The notes below the pieces were generated by a model. It was not told the origin of the DNA and made no database searches. It saw only the letters and a program-made list of their open reading frames with translations. Shown here piece by piece: positions 1 through 8,384 of a stretch of DNA of 42,545 nucleotides (its first letter is position 1; each line of letters starts with the position of its first letter). The stretch comes from an uncultured Flavihumibacter sp. Its GTDB lineage: Bacteria > Bacteroidota > Bacteroidia > Chitinophagales > Chitinophagaceae. Made by a program: the position numbers and the translations under genes. Location of the stretch: the NCBI GenBank assembly GCA_902168225.1, contig CABHOW010000084.1, positions 1-42,545 on the forward strand, written 5' to 3'.

Positions 1-2
1 CA

Positions 3-578
3 TTAACAAAAAAATTACTTACGAAGGGTGTAAAAATAATATCCGGTAACGGTATCGAGTCTTATCGTTCAGGCAGTGATCAGATAGAGATATTTTTAAA
101 TAATAAAGCTGAAATAAAAGCGGGCAAATTATTATTGGCTACTAATGCTTTCACCAATGCAATTACCGGAAAATATTTGGTTACCCCGGGGCGTGGACAA
201 ATTCTCCTCTCCTCCCCGATCCCCGATTTAAAAACCATTGGTACTTTTCATTTTGATGAAGGTTTTTATTATTGGCGAAATATTGGCGATCATATATTAA
301 TAGGTGGTGCCCGTAACGCCGATTTTGAAGCTGAAGAAACAACAGACTTAACCGGTTCAGATACCATCCGAAATGTTTTATCCCATTTTCTGCAAAAACA
401 TTTCAACTACCCCATAACAATAGCACAAAGCTGGAGCGGTATCATGGGCTTTACAAAGGATAAAAAACCATTGTTCGAGGAGTTGGAAAAAAATGTATAT
501 GTTGCCACCGCCTGCAACGGTATGGGTGTTGCTTTAAGTCCGGTTTGGGCTGAAAATACAGCGAATACAATTCTTTAA
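3..578 (+). CDS. FAD-dependent oxidoreductase, DAO family (C-terminal part)
   Basis: The reading frame is open from the left edge, so only the last 191 residues are present; the FAD-binding N-terminus lies outside the window. The visible part has the substrate-domain strands and the closing FAD-contact segment of the D-amino-acid-oxidase/glycine-oxidase fold: a GGARNADFE stretch, a WSGIMGFTKDKKPLF segment and a final YVATACNGMGVALSPVWAENTA helix. Such enzymes oxidise an amine or amino acid to an imine and reduce FAD. The substrate cannot be told from this part. The TTG at 135 is internal and not a start. The gene ends 35 bp before a co-directional lipoprotein gene. Family confidence is good, function only general. 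Confidence 0.8.
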   Translation, partial: LTKKLLTKGVKIISGNGIESYRSGSDQIEIFLNNKAEIKAGKLLLATNAFTNAITGKYLVTPGRGQILLSSPIPDLKTIGTFHFDEGFYYWRNIGDHILIGGARNADFEAEETTDLTGSDTIRNVLSHFLQKHFNYPITIAQSWSGIMGFTKDKKPLFEELEKNVYVATACNGMGVALSPVWAENTANTIL

Positions 579-613
579 ATATTCTTTTAGAAGTTCTTAC
601 TTACTTTTATACC

Positions 614-1408
614 ATGAAAATAGTTAGTGCTTTTGTATGTATACTTTTATTGGCAGGTTGTAATAATAACAATGAAGAAACGGCATCTACACCCCAGGCT
701 ATTACTGCCCCGCAAGTATTGAATTATTCGGTTATTAACATATATCCGCATGATACTGCCTCTTATACCCAAGGATTGATTTGGGAAAATAATATGCTTT
801 ATGAAGGAACCGGTTTAAAAAAAGAAAGCAAGCTTCGTATCAATGAATTAAAAACAGGTAAAGCCACTAAATCTATCAATCTGCCAAATAAAATTTTCGG
901 GGAAGGGATTACCATGCTCAATGGTAAGATTTATCAGTTAACCTGGGATAATCACATTGTTTACGTATACGATGCCAAAACCTTTAAAAAAGAAAAAGAA
1001 TTTAATTGGCCATATGAAGGCTGGGGTATTACCCATAATGGCAAGCAACTCATCGTTTCTACAGGTGGTAGCAATTTATATTTTATAAATCCTGAAACTT
1101 TTAAGGTTGAAAAAACGGTAGGCGTTAGCGATAATAATGGCTATATCGAAAGTATCAATGAATTGGAATTTGTAAATGGTTTTGTGTATGCCAATAGATA
1201 TCAAACAAATTATATTCTCAAAATAGATCCTTCTTCAGGAACAGTTGTTGCACGTGCCGATCTAACAGGTATTTTGGAAAAGAATAATTTCCCTCCAACG
1301 GATGATTATGATAGAGTATTAAATGGTATAGCTTATAATGCAGCCACACAGCATTTCTACATCACCGGTAAAAAATGGCCTGCACTATTCGAGGTGACGT
1401 TTAACTAG
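614..1408 (+). CDS. Glutaminyl-peptide cyclotransferase, lipoprotein
   Basis: Protein of 264 aa resembling the bacterial/plant-type glutaminyl cyclase family (five-bladed propeller), which converts N-terminal glutamine of peptides to pyroglutamate. Residues 1-16 form a lipoprotein signal with lipobox LLAGC, so the protein is probably anchored in an envelope membrane. The family pattern is clear: YPHDTASYTQGLIWENNMLYEGTG near residue 50, then FGEGIT, YEGWGIT, INELEFVNGFVYAN and a final VLNGIAYN...FYITGKKWPALFEV. The last 8 bp overlap the tail of the convergent methyltransferase gene. Pyroglutamate is common at the mature N-terminus of exported Bacteroidota proteins, so a role in maturing secreted proteins is plausible, but that is inference. 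Confidence 0.88.
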   Translation: MKIVSAFVCILLLAGCNNNNEETASTPQAITAPQVLNYSVINIYPHDTASYTQGLIWENNMLYEGTGLKKESKLRINELKTGKATKSINLPNKIFGEGITMLNGKIYQLTWDNHIVYVYDAKTFKKEKEFNWPYEGWGITHNGKQLIVSTGGSNLYFINPETFKVEKTVGVSDNNGYIESINELEFVNGFVYANRYQTNYILKIDPSSGTVVARADLTGILEKNNFPPTDDYDRVLNGIAYNAATQHFYITGKKWPALFEVTFN

Positions 1409-2294
1409 ATTTCTTAAAAACATAAATTAATGAACTGCATGCCTTCCTATTCAATAATGCACTCGCATTAGATCGGAGCCCATGCCATACCCCCGCCGTA
1501 ACATTAGGTTTACCTTTTTTATATTGTTCACTTAATAAACTCACATAAACCGCATCGAACCACATCGGTTTCAAGCATTCGATCTCAAAGCCAAATTGTT
1601 TGGCTAATTTTTCTATCGAGCGTGGGGAAAAATGATATAAGTGCCGGGGTACATCATAAGCCGCCCAATATGCACCATAGTATCTTGCATCGTAACTAGT
1701 ATAATTCGGTACAGCAATAATTAGTCGGCCCTCTTTACCCAAAATCTTTGTAAAAACCTCCCAATATCCTTTCAAATCGTGTACATGCTCTAATACATGC
1801 CACATGGTAATAGCGTCTACAGCATCGTTATTCAATGAATATAGTTCGCCTGGAAGATCTAATGCTATGCCGTAATTCTTTAAAGCCTGGGCACGAGCGG
1901 TAGCATCCGGCTCCAAGCCTTTAACTTCCCATCCGGACTGTTGCATTACATGTGTAAATGCACCTGTTCCGGCACCTATATCTAATATTTTTCCTCGTTT
2001 TAACCCAGTTATATGGGTAATTAATTTTTGTTTTTGACGCAAAGTAAATTTTCGAACCCAATGATACATTGTGTTTACCAAGCCCTGCTTGGTATCACTG
2101 TGTGACACATAAGCATCAGATGCATAATATTTACCAATATTACTGATATCCGGTATGTTCTGGGTAAAACGAAGTGTGCAATCAAAACATTCGCAGATCT
2201 CATAAACCTCTTTACTAACCGTGTGATCAATGGCTTTACATACAGGAGAAATTCTTTTGCTGTCACAAGCCGGACAAGCCTCATAATATATCAT
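1401..2294 (-). CDS. Class I SAM-dependent methyltransferase with N-terminal zinc ribbon
   Basis: Protein of 297 aa. An N-terminal zinc-ribbon-like module has Cys7-x2-Cys10 and Cys36-x2-Cys39. It is followed by a Rossmann methyltransferase domain with motif I KILDIGAGTGAF (about 102-113), an acidic end of strand 2 (GLEPD), and a motif-IV-like AITMWHVLEHVHD stretch. The architecture matches methyltransferases often found with sugar or cell-surface biosynthesis; the acceptor is unknown. I start it at the ATG at 2294 (MIYYEACPAC) because a longer frame would run into the upstream gene and adds nothing conserved. It lies 10 bp after the HU-CCDC81 gene, so the two may be cotranscribed. Its end overlaps the convergent cyclotransferase gene by 8 bp. 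Confidence 0.83.
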   Translation of the reverse strand: MIYYEACPACDSKRISPVCKAIDHTVSKEVYEICECFDCTLRFTQNIPDISNIGKYYASDAYVSHSDTKQGLVNTMYHWVRKFTLRQKQKLITHITGLKRGKILDIGAGTGAFTHVMQQSGWEVKGLEPDATARAQALKNYGIALDLPGELYSLNNDAVDAITMWHVLEHVHDLKGYWEVFTKILGKEGRLIIAVPNYTSYDARYYGAYWAAYDVPRHLYHFSPRSIEKLAKQFGFEIECLKPMWFDAVYVSLLSEQYKKGKPNVTAGVWHGLRSNASALLNRKACSSLIYVFKKSS

Positions 2295-2304
2295 CTTAGT
2301 ACAA

Positions 2305-2892
2305 CTAAACGTAATAGAATAAAACGGCACCAACTCCGATCAGTAAAAGGATCAAAGCATATACCCACCAATTATCGGCTCCGGCTTCCGAAGCATCTTG
2401 TCCTAATAGCTCTCTAATATCTTCTTCCTCTTGTTCAGTTAGTTCTCTTTCATACTCTTCCGGAACATTTTTCTTATTAGCTTTTATAGGCTGAATAGCA
2501 TTGCCCGAATTAACCTGTGGAATTATATCGTGGGTAGTTTTATCCGGACTAAATATGATCAACCCACTTTCTTCTTTTCTTAAATTACCAATTCCTTGTA
2601 TCTTACCCCCCTGAGGAGTAGTAATGGTGGATTTAAGTTGATATAAATAATCATGAAAGTGACGAATAGCTACCACTTCATCTACCCCCATTTCTTCGGC
2701 TAAAAAATCAAAGAAAACCTTATCTGCAGGGGCTGTTTGCTCCTGTTTAAATTGTATTACGGGTGTTGGACCAAATAATAACCCTGTAGAAGTATCAAGC
2801 TTGGAAGGGTTATACTGGATAGTGAAATTACCCACATCAGGAATGCCCAGTTTTTTATGGAGTACCAGGTATTTATGAAGGTATTGATGCAT
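2305..2892 (-). CDS. HU-CCDC81-like protein with one C-terminal membrane helix
   Basis: Protein of 195 aa. The first ~130 residues resemble the paired HU/CCDC81 domains of Bacteroidota: LGIPDVGNFTIQY is the HU-like beta hairpin and GGKIQGIGNLRKEESGLIIFSP the second module. An acidic linker follows (EEYERELTEQEEEDIREL), then one hydrophobic helix (about 175-195) that ends the protein. Many relatives carry a SPOR domain after the membrane helix; here the protein stops at FYYV. The N-terminal part is therefore likely cytoplasmic and tethered to the inner membrane. It sits between the beta-barrel gene (14 bp gap) and the methyltransferase. DNA binding is suggested only by fold similarity. Confidence 0.75.
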   Translation of the reverse strand: MHQYLHKYLVLHKKLGIPDVGNFTIQYNPSKLDTSTGLLFGPTPVIQFKQEQTAPADKVFFDFLAEEMGVDEVVAIRHFHDYLYQLKSTITTPQGGKIQGIGNLRKEESGLIIFSPDKTTHDIIPQVNSGNAIQPIKANKKNVPEEYERELTEQEEEDIRELLGQDASEAGADNWWVYALILLLIGVGAVLFYYV

Positions 2893-2906
2893 TCAATTAG
2901 TTCAGT

Positions 2907-4673
2907 TTATTTGAACGAATATACAACTCCTGCGATTACATTGAATCCAAAAACCGGATATTGGTTCCACCTTTGATATTTATTATTGAAAAGATTGTTC
3001 AACTGCAGCCAAATATTGATGTTTTTGGTGGCTGCAAATTCACCCCCCAAATTGAAGTCGAAAGCAGCAGGCAGCCGATCCGACTTTAAGGAAGCGTTCC
3101 TGTAAAGGCTTCCACTTTTGAAGAATAGATCAGTTTTAATTTGTAAATCTTTTAAAGGTTTCCACTGAGCCCCACCTGTAATATCAAAAGGCACTAAACC
3201 CCATGCATATAGGTTCTGCGACACCTCATTGAATTGAGTAATATTGGTAGACCCGATAAATGAAAGCTTTTCCTGAACCGTATAATTAACTTCTCCGTGA
3301 ACTTTAATAGCTTTTATCTCCGGTTCAAAAATAATATCGAAGAATTTACTATCATTTAAATTATTGGTAAATAAAGCCTGATTAAACTGCCTTAAATAAC
3401 TCACCCTAGCCCCATACGAAATATGATTTCCTACATTGCCCTTGATTCCAACATATTGTTCATTATTTCTGGTATTCATTAAACTCGTTGGCTGACTAAT
3501 CCAAGGGTTAATACCCACCAATGAACGAAAACTATTTTTTGTAAAATACCCTACCCAGCCCAATTCAAAAGAGAATGGATTGTAAGGCATTTTTAAAGTT
3601 GCTGAAATATCGGGTAACATGGTATAGGCATTATTATCCCAACTTGGAATAATACCCGCATTGATTTTTACATTGGGAGTAGAAAATACAATAGCCGGAT
3701 TTATCTGGTATAGATTATTGGTTATGCTGTTAGCGGGTGTGATGGTTGAGCCGAAATCTCCTGTAATATCAAGCGCAAAAGAAAGGATCTTAGTAAAAGA
3801 TTTTTCAACCGGGAGTTGCAGTATAATATTATTGTCTTGCCCACCTATATTATCGGTAAACCGATAATAATTGATTTTAGGATGATAGCTTAGTAATTTT
3901 TCATTAGGTATTTTATTGCTTAATCCAAACTCTAACCCAAGGGTATTATAAATTTGTTTGAGCTGATCTTTTGTGAAACCACTCGAAGCGCCACCGGTTA
4001 CCCCATATCGAAATTGAGTAGCACTATTAAAAAATGCTTCTGTGGTCCATTCCAAATTATTATCTGTATTAATAATCGATTTTACATCAAGACCAAACTT
4101 ACTATACTGCTGCGCAAAAACATCGCTTTTAGCAGTGATATAGTCAACTCCTAAATTCGTGATTGATTTCTTTCCATCTCCAAAAGAGAAACGGCCATCC
4201 GCTAGTACCGTACTGTAATTTCCCAAACCTATTTTCACACGATTGTTATTTTGCCAAGTAATGCCTGAATCGGCGGGTAAGGCAAGTGGTTTTATGGGTA
4301 AAGGTTGATAAGAGAAGAACAAATTAGAAGAAGGCACTTTATAGGATAGTGGAATTTTGGAAGAATCGATTACCGGCGTAGCAGCAGTAAAATTAATTTT
4401 AGCAGCGTATTGTAAGGAAGGTTTAAATGATGATGTAATAATCACCGTTCTGTTGCCGGTTGTATCAGATAACCCTTCTCTGGTTACTACAGCCATTTCT
4501 GCGTCTGCACTATTAGTAGTGGGTTTTGTTTTTGTGGTTGATATTTTCTTTTTTGCAACACTTGTTTTTTTTGCTTTTGTTGTAGCTTTTTTCTTTCTTT
4601 TTTGAGCCAATGCAGAATCAAAAACGAAAGTGCTAAGCAACAAAATCAATAATATGGATATGATTTTTTTCAT
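2907..4673 (-). CDS. Outer-membrane beta-barrel protein, TonB-receptor-like
   Basis: Protein of 588 aa with a signal peptide (about 1-23, ending SALAQ). A very basic Lys/Thr stretch (about 24-55) follows, and then a long series of alternating amphipathic strands typical of an outer-membrane barrel. The C-terminus, IWLQLNNLFNNKYQRW...VIAGVVYSFK, is like the last strands of TonB-dependent receptors. I see no normal plug domain or CarboxypepD_reg domain, so it is shorter than a full receptor (usually 700-1000 aa). Its start is 3 bp from the end of the TPR gene, so the pair is almost certainly one transcription unit. An envelope complex of TPR protein plus barrel is plausible; substrate unknown. 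Confidence 0.75.
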   Translation of the reverse strand: MKKIISILLILLLSTFVFDSALAQKRKKKATTKAKKTSVAKKKISTTKTKPTTNSADAEMAVVTREGLSDTTGNRTVIITSSFKPSLQYAAKINFTAATPVIDSSKIPLSYKVPSSNLFFSYQPLPIKPLALPADSGITWQNNNRVKIGLGNYSTVLADGRFSFGDGKKSITNLGVDYITAKSDVFAQQYSKFGLDVKSIINTDNNLEWTTEAFFNSATQFRYGVTGGASSGFTKDQLKQIYNTLGLEFGLSNKIPNEKLLSYHPKINYYRFTDNIGGQDNNIILQLPVEKSFTKILSFALDITGDFGSTITPANSITNNLYQINPAIVFSTPNVKINAGIIPSWDNNAYTMLPDISATLKMPYNPFSFELGWVGYFTKNSFRSLVGINPWISQPTSLMNTRNNEQYVGIKGNVGNHISYGARVSYLRQFNQALFTNNLNDSKFFDIIFEPEIKAIKVHGEVNYTVQEKLSFIGSTNITQFNEVSQNLYAWGLVPFDITGGAQWKPLKDLQIKTDLFFKSGSLYRNASLKSDRLPAAFDFNLGGEFAATKNINIWLQLNNLFNNKYQRWNQYPVFGFNVIAGVVYSFK

Positions 4674-4676
4674 GAC

Positions 4677-7600
4677 TTAGTTTTTAGGAGCTTCAACTTT
4701 TGCATTTTTATTTTTTTCTACAATTAATGCTTCCAGTTTATCAGCAGCTTCTTTTTTTAATACAGGATCACTTGCATTGTCTACCACACTTTTTAAGGTT
4801 GCTTCCGCATTAAAAAAGTCTTTCTGCTCCGTATAAATATCACCTATCAGTATATATGATTTTGTAACCCAACTATCATAAGAACCGAATTTCTTAATAG
4901 TTTCAAAACAAGATTTTTCGGCATCTGCTAACTTATGCTGATTAAATTGTATGAGTGCGATATTGTATTGTGTTTCTGCTGTTATCTCCGATTTACCTTG
5001 AGATAGCAAAGATTTATATTGTGTAAGGGCGGCATCATAATTTTTAGCCAGTTGTTCATTCTTAGCTAAAATAAACCCGGCCATTAACTTATCGTCGTTG
5101 GCAATTCCTTTTTCCAGTAATAGTTCTGCTGCAGTTGGAGCTGCGGGTGCATATTGTTGAGTTTTAAAATAACATCTTACCAATCCGCGCATTGCTTCCA
5201 ATCTATTTTCTTGTTGCAAAGCAATTTTCTTTAATTGTTCGAAGTAAATAGCAGCATTAGTATAGTCTTTATTATCAAAGTAATAGATCCTGGCTGCCTG
5301 CAACATACTTCGCTCGGCATATTTATTGGGTGCCAGTTTGGCAACCATGGTATAGAATGGCAATGCTGCAGCACTATTTTTCTGTACAATATTTATTTCG
5401 GCCAGAAAATAATTTGCTTCTACTTTATATTTCCCATCAGGATATTTTAAAACATATGCTGTGAAACCAGATTGAGCGCCACTGTTATCTTTCGCCTCGT
5501 ATCTCATCATGGCAGATCTAAAACTCAAGGAATCGGCCTCTCCAACAGTTACCGGTTTACCATTTTTCTCCATAAAGCCAATATACTCAGCAGGCTTTTG
5601 TTGTTCAATAAAAATATTTCTGATATACTCTATAGCCGCATCTGATTCAACACTATTCGGATATTTGTTTACCAGAATTTTAAACTGATCCAATGATGCA
5701 TCATTTTTATCGAGGTTGAATAGGGTCACCCCAAGTTTTAAATAAGCTTGTGGATACAAAGCTGATGCTTTCGCATTATTTATAATTTTATACAAAGGGG
5801 TAAGCGCTTTCTCAAAGGCCTCCTCCGCCAGCCAGGCATTTGCAGTTTCCATTTGTGCAAATGGCAGATAGTTTGAATTGGGATACTCCGTCTCTAATTT
5901 CGACAGTAATTGCAATTTGTCGGTAGATTTATTCAGAGCACCTGCTATGATAGCTTTTTGATACAACGCGTAATCTGCTGCACTCCAGCCTGCGTTATAC
6001 ACACCATCATATATATTGAGTGCTTGCTTATACTCTTTATTCATGAACCAGCAATCAGCAGCCCTCAATAAGGCATCTTTTTCCACATTATTGGTAGCGG
6101 CCGACACTGACTTTGCAACTAATTCAAACTGCTCTTTTGCCTGTTTATAACTTTCTTTTTTTAGTAATGCATACCCCAAAACATAACGAGCATTCTGTGA
6201 ACTTACTTCTCCATTTCGGGTAGGTGCTTTTAAGTATTGCTGCATAAAAGCAATAGCTGCATCGGTTTTACCGGTGCGGTAAGCAATTTCTCCTTTCCAA
6301 AAATTAGCCAAGGAGAAATAATTCCCATTTTCTTGCGCCTGTAGTAGTACATCCAATAAATTATCTGCTTGGGCAACTTGTTGATCATTGATAAGCTCTA
6401 CAATTCTTCCATATAAAATTCGCGGATATAATTTTATGGCTGTATTTGTTTTGTTTGGCATCGCATCATACAGTAATAAAGCATTTTTATAGTTACTGGT
6501 ATTTGCCAGTGTACTTAGTAATAATTCCTTGGCTTCATTATTATAAGATGAGGCCGGATACTGCTGAATAAACCGCTCTAAACCTTTTGCAGCTTCATCA
6601 AAATAACTGAGTTCATAAGAAAGTTTAGCATAATGAAAGGCCGAAACCTCTTTTTGGGTAGGATTGCTATTGTTTGTATAACAGAAAAGAAATGCACTGC
6701 GAGCATTACCGGGATCATCTACTTTTAAATAGCAATCAGCCAATAAGTACATACTGTTTTGTGCCAACGAATCTTGCGCACTACCTATTTGTTTAAATCC
6801 CGATATGGCTTTTTGCCAATTTTTTGCTTCATAATAGCAGTAGGATAATTCATAAATATCTTCTCTGCTTACTTTTTCCTTTTTTTCTACATATTCCTGT
6901 AAGTAAGGAAGCGCTTTTGCAAATTGTCGTTTTTCGAAAAGTATATGTCCGGCCAGTTGTTTCAATTGCAAATCATAGTATTGTCCTTTTTTTTGAATGG
7001 CCAATTCTGCATAATTCAAGGCCTTATCTTTTTCACCGGAGAAATAATATAATTCAGATAGATAGAAAGGAACGATATTTTGATAGTCGGGTGCTTTTTC
7101 AGCGATCATAAAAGCCTGAATGGCTTCGGAATAGTTCTTCTCATTAAATTGCAGGAATCCGTAATAATAGTTGGCATCAACATAATTAGGGTTATTAGGT
7201 AACTGCCGAATGCTATTGAAGAGAGGTTTGGCTTTGTCGAATTGCTGTAAAACAAAATAGCTGTATGCTTTACAGAATTTCATTTCTGCAATCTGTGCAT
7301 TACTGAGGTTATCAATATTTGTTTTATCAAAAAAAGTAATCGATTCCCCGTAAGATTGTTTTCGAAAATAATAGGTGCCTAAGTGAAAAGCCGTCATTTG
7401 TGCATGCGCCAGGTTATTTTCGAGGTCTATATATGTTCTTGCCATCGTAGCTGCAGAAACTTCATTAAGTTGTAACCCGCATATGATATAATAGTATTTA
7501 GCTTCCGCGTATACCTGATCGGGAATATTGCTATTTTTTACTCCATTACTGTAAAGTGTTTTGAATAAGGGATAAGCCAAACTAAATTGCTCTTGCTGGT

Positions 7601-7733
7601 ACAAAAGTTTTGCTTGTTTAAAATCGGCATCAGGCTCAATATAGGTTTGTGTTAGCTGTGCCGATACTGCTCCCATAAAGAGTTGAATAAAACAAAAAAC
7701 AATGAGAATACGTTTCATAAGGTTACGATTCAT
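4677..7733 (-). CDS. Large exported tetratricopeptide-repeat protein
   Basis: Protein of about 1018 aa. After a signal peptide ending AVSAQ it is almost entirely TPR or TPR-like helical hairpins from about residue 30 to the end. Recurrent YYYGFLQFNEKNYSEAIQAF-type units are visible, and the C-terminus reads IGDIYTEQKDFFNAEATLKSVVD. Such proteins act as scaffolds, here probably in the periplasm. An upstream GTG is possible, but the ATG at 7733 (MNRNLMKRILIV) is preferred because it gives a clean signal peptide and lies 9 nt after AACCTTTG, close to a -7 promoter element; the ATG at 7718 is an alternative. It overlaps no gene and leads the four-gene minus-strand group that ends at 1401. Confidence 0.82.
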   Translation of the reverse strand: MNRNLMKRILIVFCFIQLFMGAVSAQLTQTYIEPDADFKQAKLLYQQEQFSLAYPLFKTLYSNGVKNSNIPDQVYAEAKYYYIICGLQLNEVSAATMARTYIDLENNLAHAQMTAFHLGTYYFRKQSYGESITFFDKTNIDNLSNAQIAEMKFCKAYSYFVLQQFDKAKPLFNSIRQLPNNPNYVDANYYYGFLQFNEKNYSEAIQAFMIAEKAPDYQNIVPFYLSELYYFSGEKDKALNYAELAIQKKGQYYDLQLKQLAGHILFEKRQFAKALPYLQEYVEKKEKVSREDIYELSYCYYEAKNWQKAISGFKQIGSAQDSLAQNSMYLLADCYLKVDDPGNARSAFLFCYTNNSNPTQKEVSAFHYAKLSYELSYFDEAAKGLERFIQQYPASSYNNEAKELLLSTLANTSNYKNALLLYDAMPNKTNTAIKLYPRILYGRIVELINDQQVAQADNLLDVLLQAQENGNYFSLANFWKGEIAYRTGKTDAAIAFMQQYLKAPTRNGEVSSQNARYVLGYALLKKESYKQAKEQFELVAKSVSAATNNVEKDALLRAADCWFMNKEYKQALNIYDGVYNAGWSAADYALYQKAIIAGALNKSTDKLQLLSKLETEYPNSNYLPFAQMETANAWLAEEAFEKALTPLYKIINNAKASALYPQAYLKLGVTLFNLDKNDASLDQFKILVNKYPNSVESDAAIEYIRNIFIEQQKPAEYIGFMEKNGKPVTVGEADSLSFRSAMMRYEAKDNSGAQSGFTAYVLKYPDGKYKVEANYFLAEINIVQKNSAAALPFYTMVAKLAPNKYAERSMLQAARIYYFDNKDYTNAAIYFEQLKKIALQQENRLEAMRGLVRCYFKTQQYAPAAPTAAELLLEKGIANDDKLMAGFILAKNEQLAKNYDAALTQYKSLLSQGKSEITAETQYNIALIQFNQHKLADAEKSCFETIKKFGSYDSWVTKSYILIGDIYTEQKDFFNAEATLKSVVDNASDPVLKKEAADKLEALIVEKNKNAKVEAPKN

Positions 7734-7853
7734 ACAGTATATCAAAGGTTTCTGCTTTTTGTGATAATAAAGCACAAGAACCTGTTAAAGATAGCAAGGC
7801 TGTTTTGTAAGCCCTATAGAACAGTGCAGATGTGGAAAAACAAGATAAGGTTG

Positions 7854-7861
7854 TAAGTTTG
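7854..7861 (+). promoter_or_regulatory. Bacteroidota -7 box for the YbgC-family gene
   Basis: TAAGTTTG is an exact match to the TAnnTTTG -7 element. It ends 20 bp before the ATG at 7882. No clear TTTG -33 element is visible, only TGTGG at the right distance. Confidence 0.5.
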
Positions 7862-7881
7862 TCAACAAATTAAATATCGTC

Positions 7882-8295
7882 ATGTACGAACATAGGACTA
7901 CAGTTAGGGTTCGGTATGCAGAAACGGATCAAATGGATATTGTCTATTATGGCAATTATGCCCAGTATTTTGAAGTAGGTAGGGTTGAATGCATTCGCGA
8001 TTTAGGATTTTCTTATAAAAAAATGGAGGAGATGGGTGTTAGGATGCCGGTAGTGAAATTAGAGATCGAATATTTACGTCCGGCTCATTACGATGAGCTA
8101 CTTACTATTCTTACCGTAATCAAAGAATTACCTCTAAAACATGAGATCATTTTTTATCATGAAGTATATAATGAGAGAAAGAAAATTATTACCCGGGGTA
8201 AAGTGGAGTTATTTTTTATTGATATCGCCACCAATAAGCGTACCCTGATGCCCGAAAATTTACGTAAAACTTTGGAACCATTTTTCAAGGTGTGA
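7882..8295 (+). CDS. Acyl-CoA thioesterase, YbgC/FadM hot-dog family
   Basis: Protein of 137 aa, the full length for this single hot-dog-domain family. The N-terminal signature RVRYAETDQMDIVYYGNYAQYFEVGRVE (about 9-36) holds the catalytic Asp (D16) and the helix that lies on it. Such enzymes hydrolyse acyl-CoA or acyl-ACP thioesters in the cytoplasm; the preferred chain cannot be read from sequence. The TGA stop at 8293-8295 is followed without a gap by a heptamer hairpin that fills the whole spacer to cinA. It is divergent from the TPR gene, with its own promoter in the 7734-7881 gap. Confidence 0.87.
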   Translation: MYEHRTTVRVRYAETDQMDIVYYGNYAQYFEVGRVECIRDLGFSYKKMEEMGVRMPVVKLEIEYLRPAHYDELLTILTVIKELPLKHEIIFYHEVYNERKKIITRGKVELFFIDIATNKRTLMPENLRKTLEPFFKV

Positions 8296-8384
8296 GGTAT
8301 AAGCTATAAGGGTTAAGGGATTTAAATAAAAACCTTACACCCTAAACCCTAAACCCTACACCTTTCACCTTTCACCTTTCCTCC
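8296..8384. repeat. Heptamer hairpin spacer A (GGTATAA / CCCTAAA family)
   Basis: This spacer consists almost wholly of 7-bp words. The left arm starts directly after the stop codon (GGTATAA, GCTATAA, GGGTTAA). An A/T loop lies at about 8320-8332. The right arm (CCTTACA, CCCTAAA twice, CCCTACA, CCTTTCA twice) runs to the base before the cinA ATG. The arms are roughly complementary. The same family recurs at 12282-12394. Confidence 0.75.

Noticed and set aside
8333..8353. CCCTAAA repeats resembling plant-type telomeres
   Set aside because: Only two exact copies, inside a mixed 7-bp array between two bacterial genes; the match is a product of the heptamer vocabulary.
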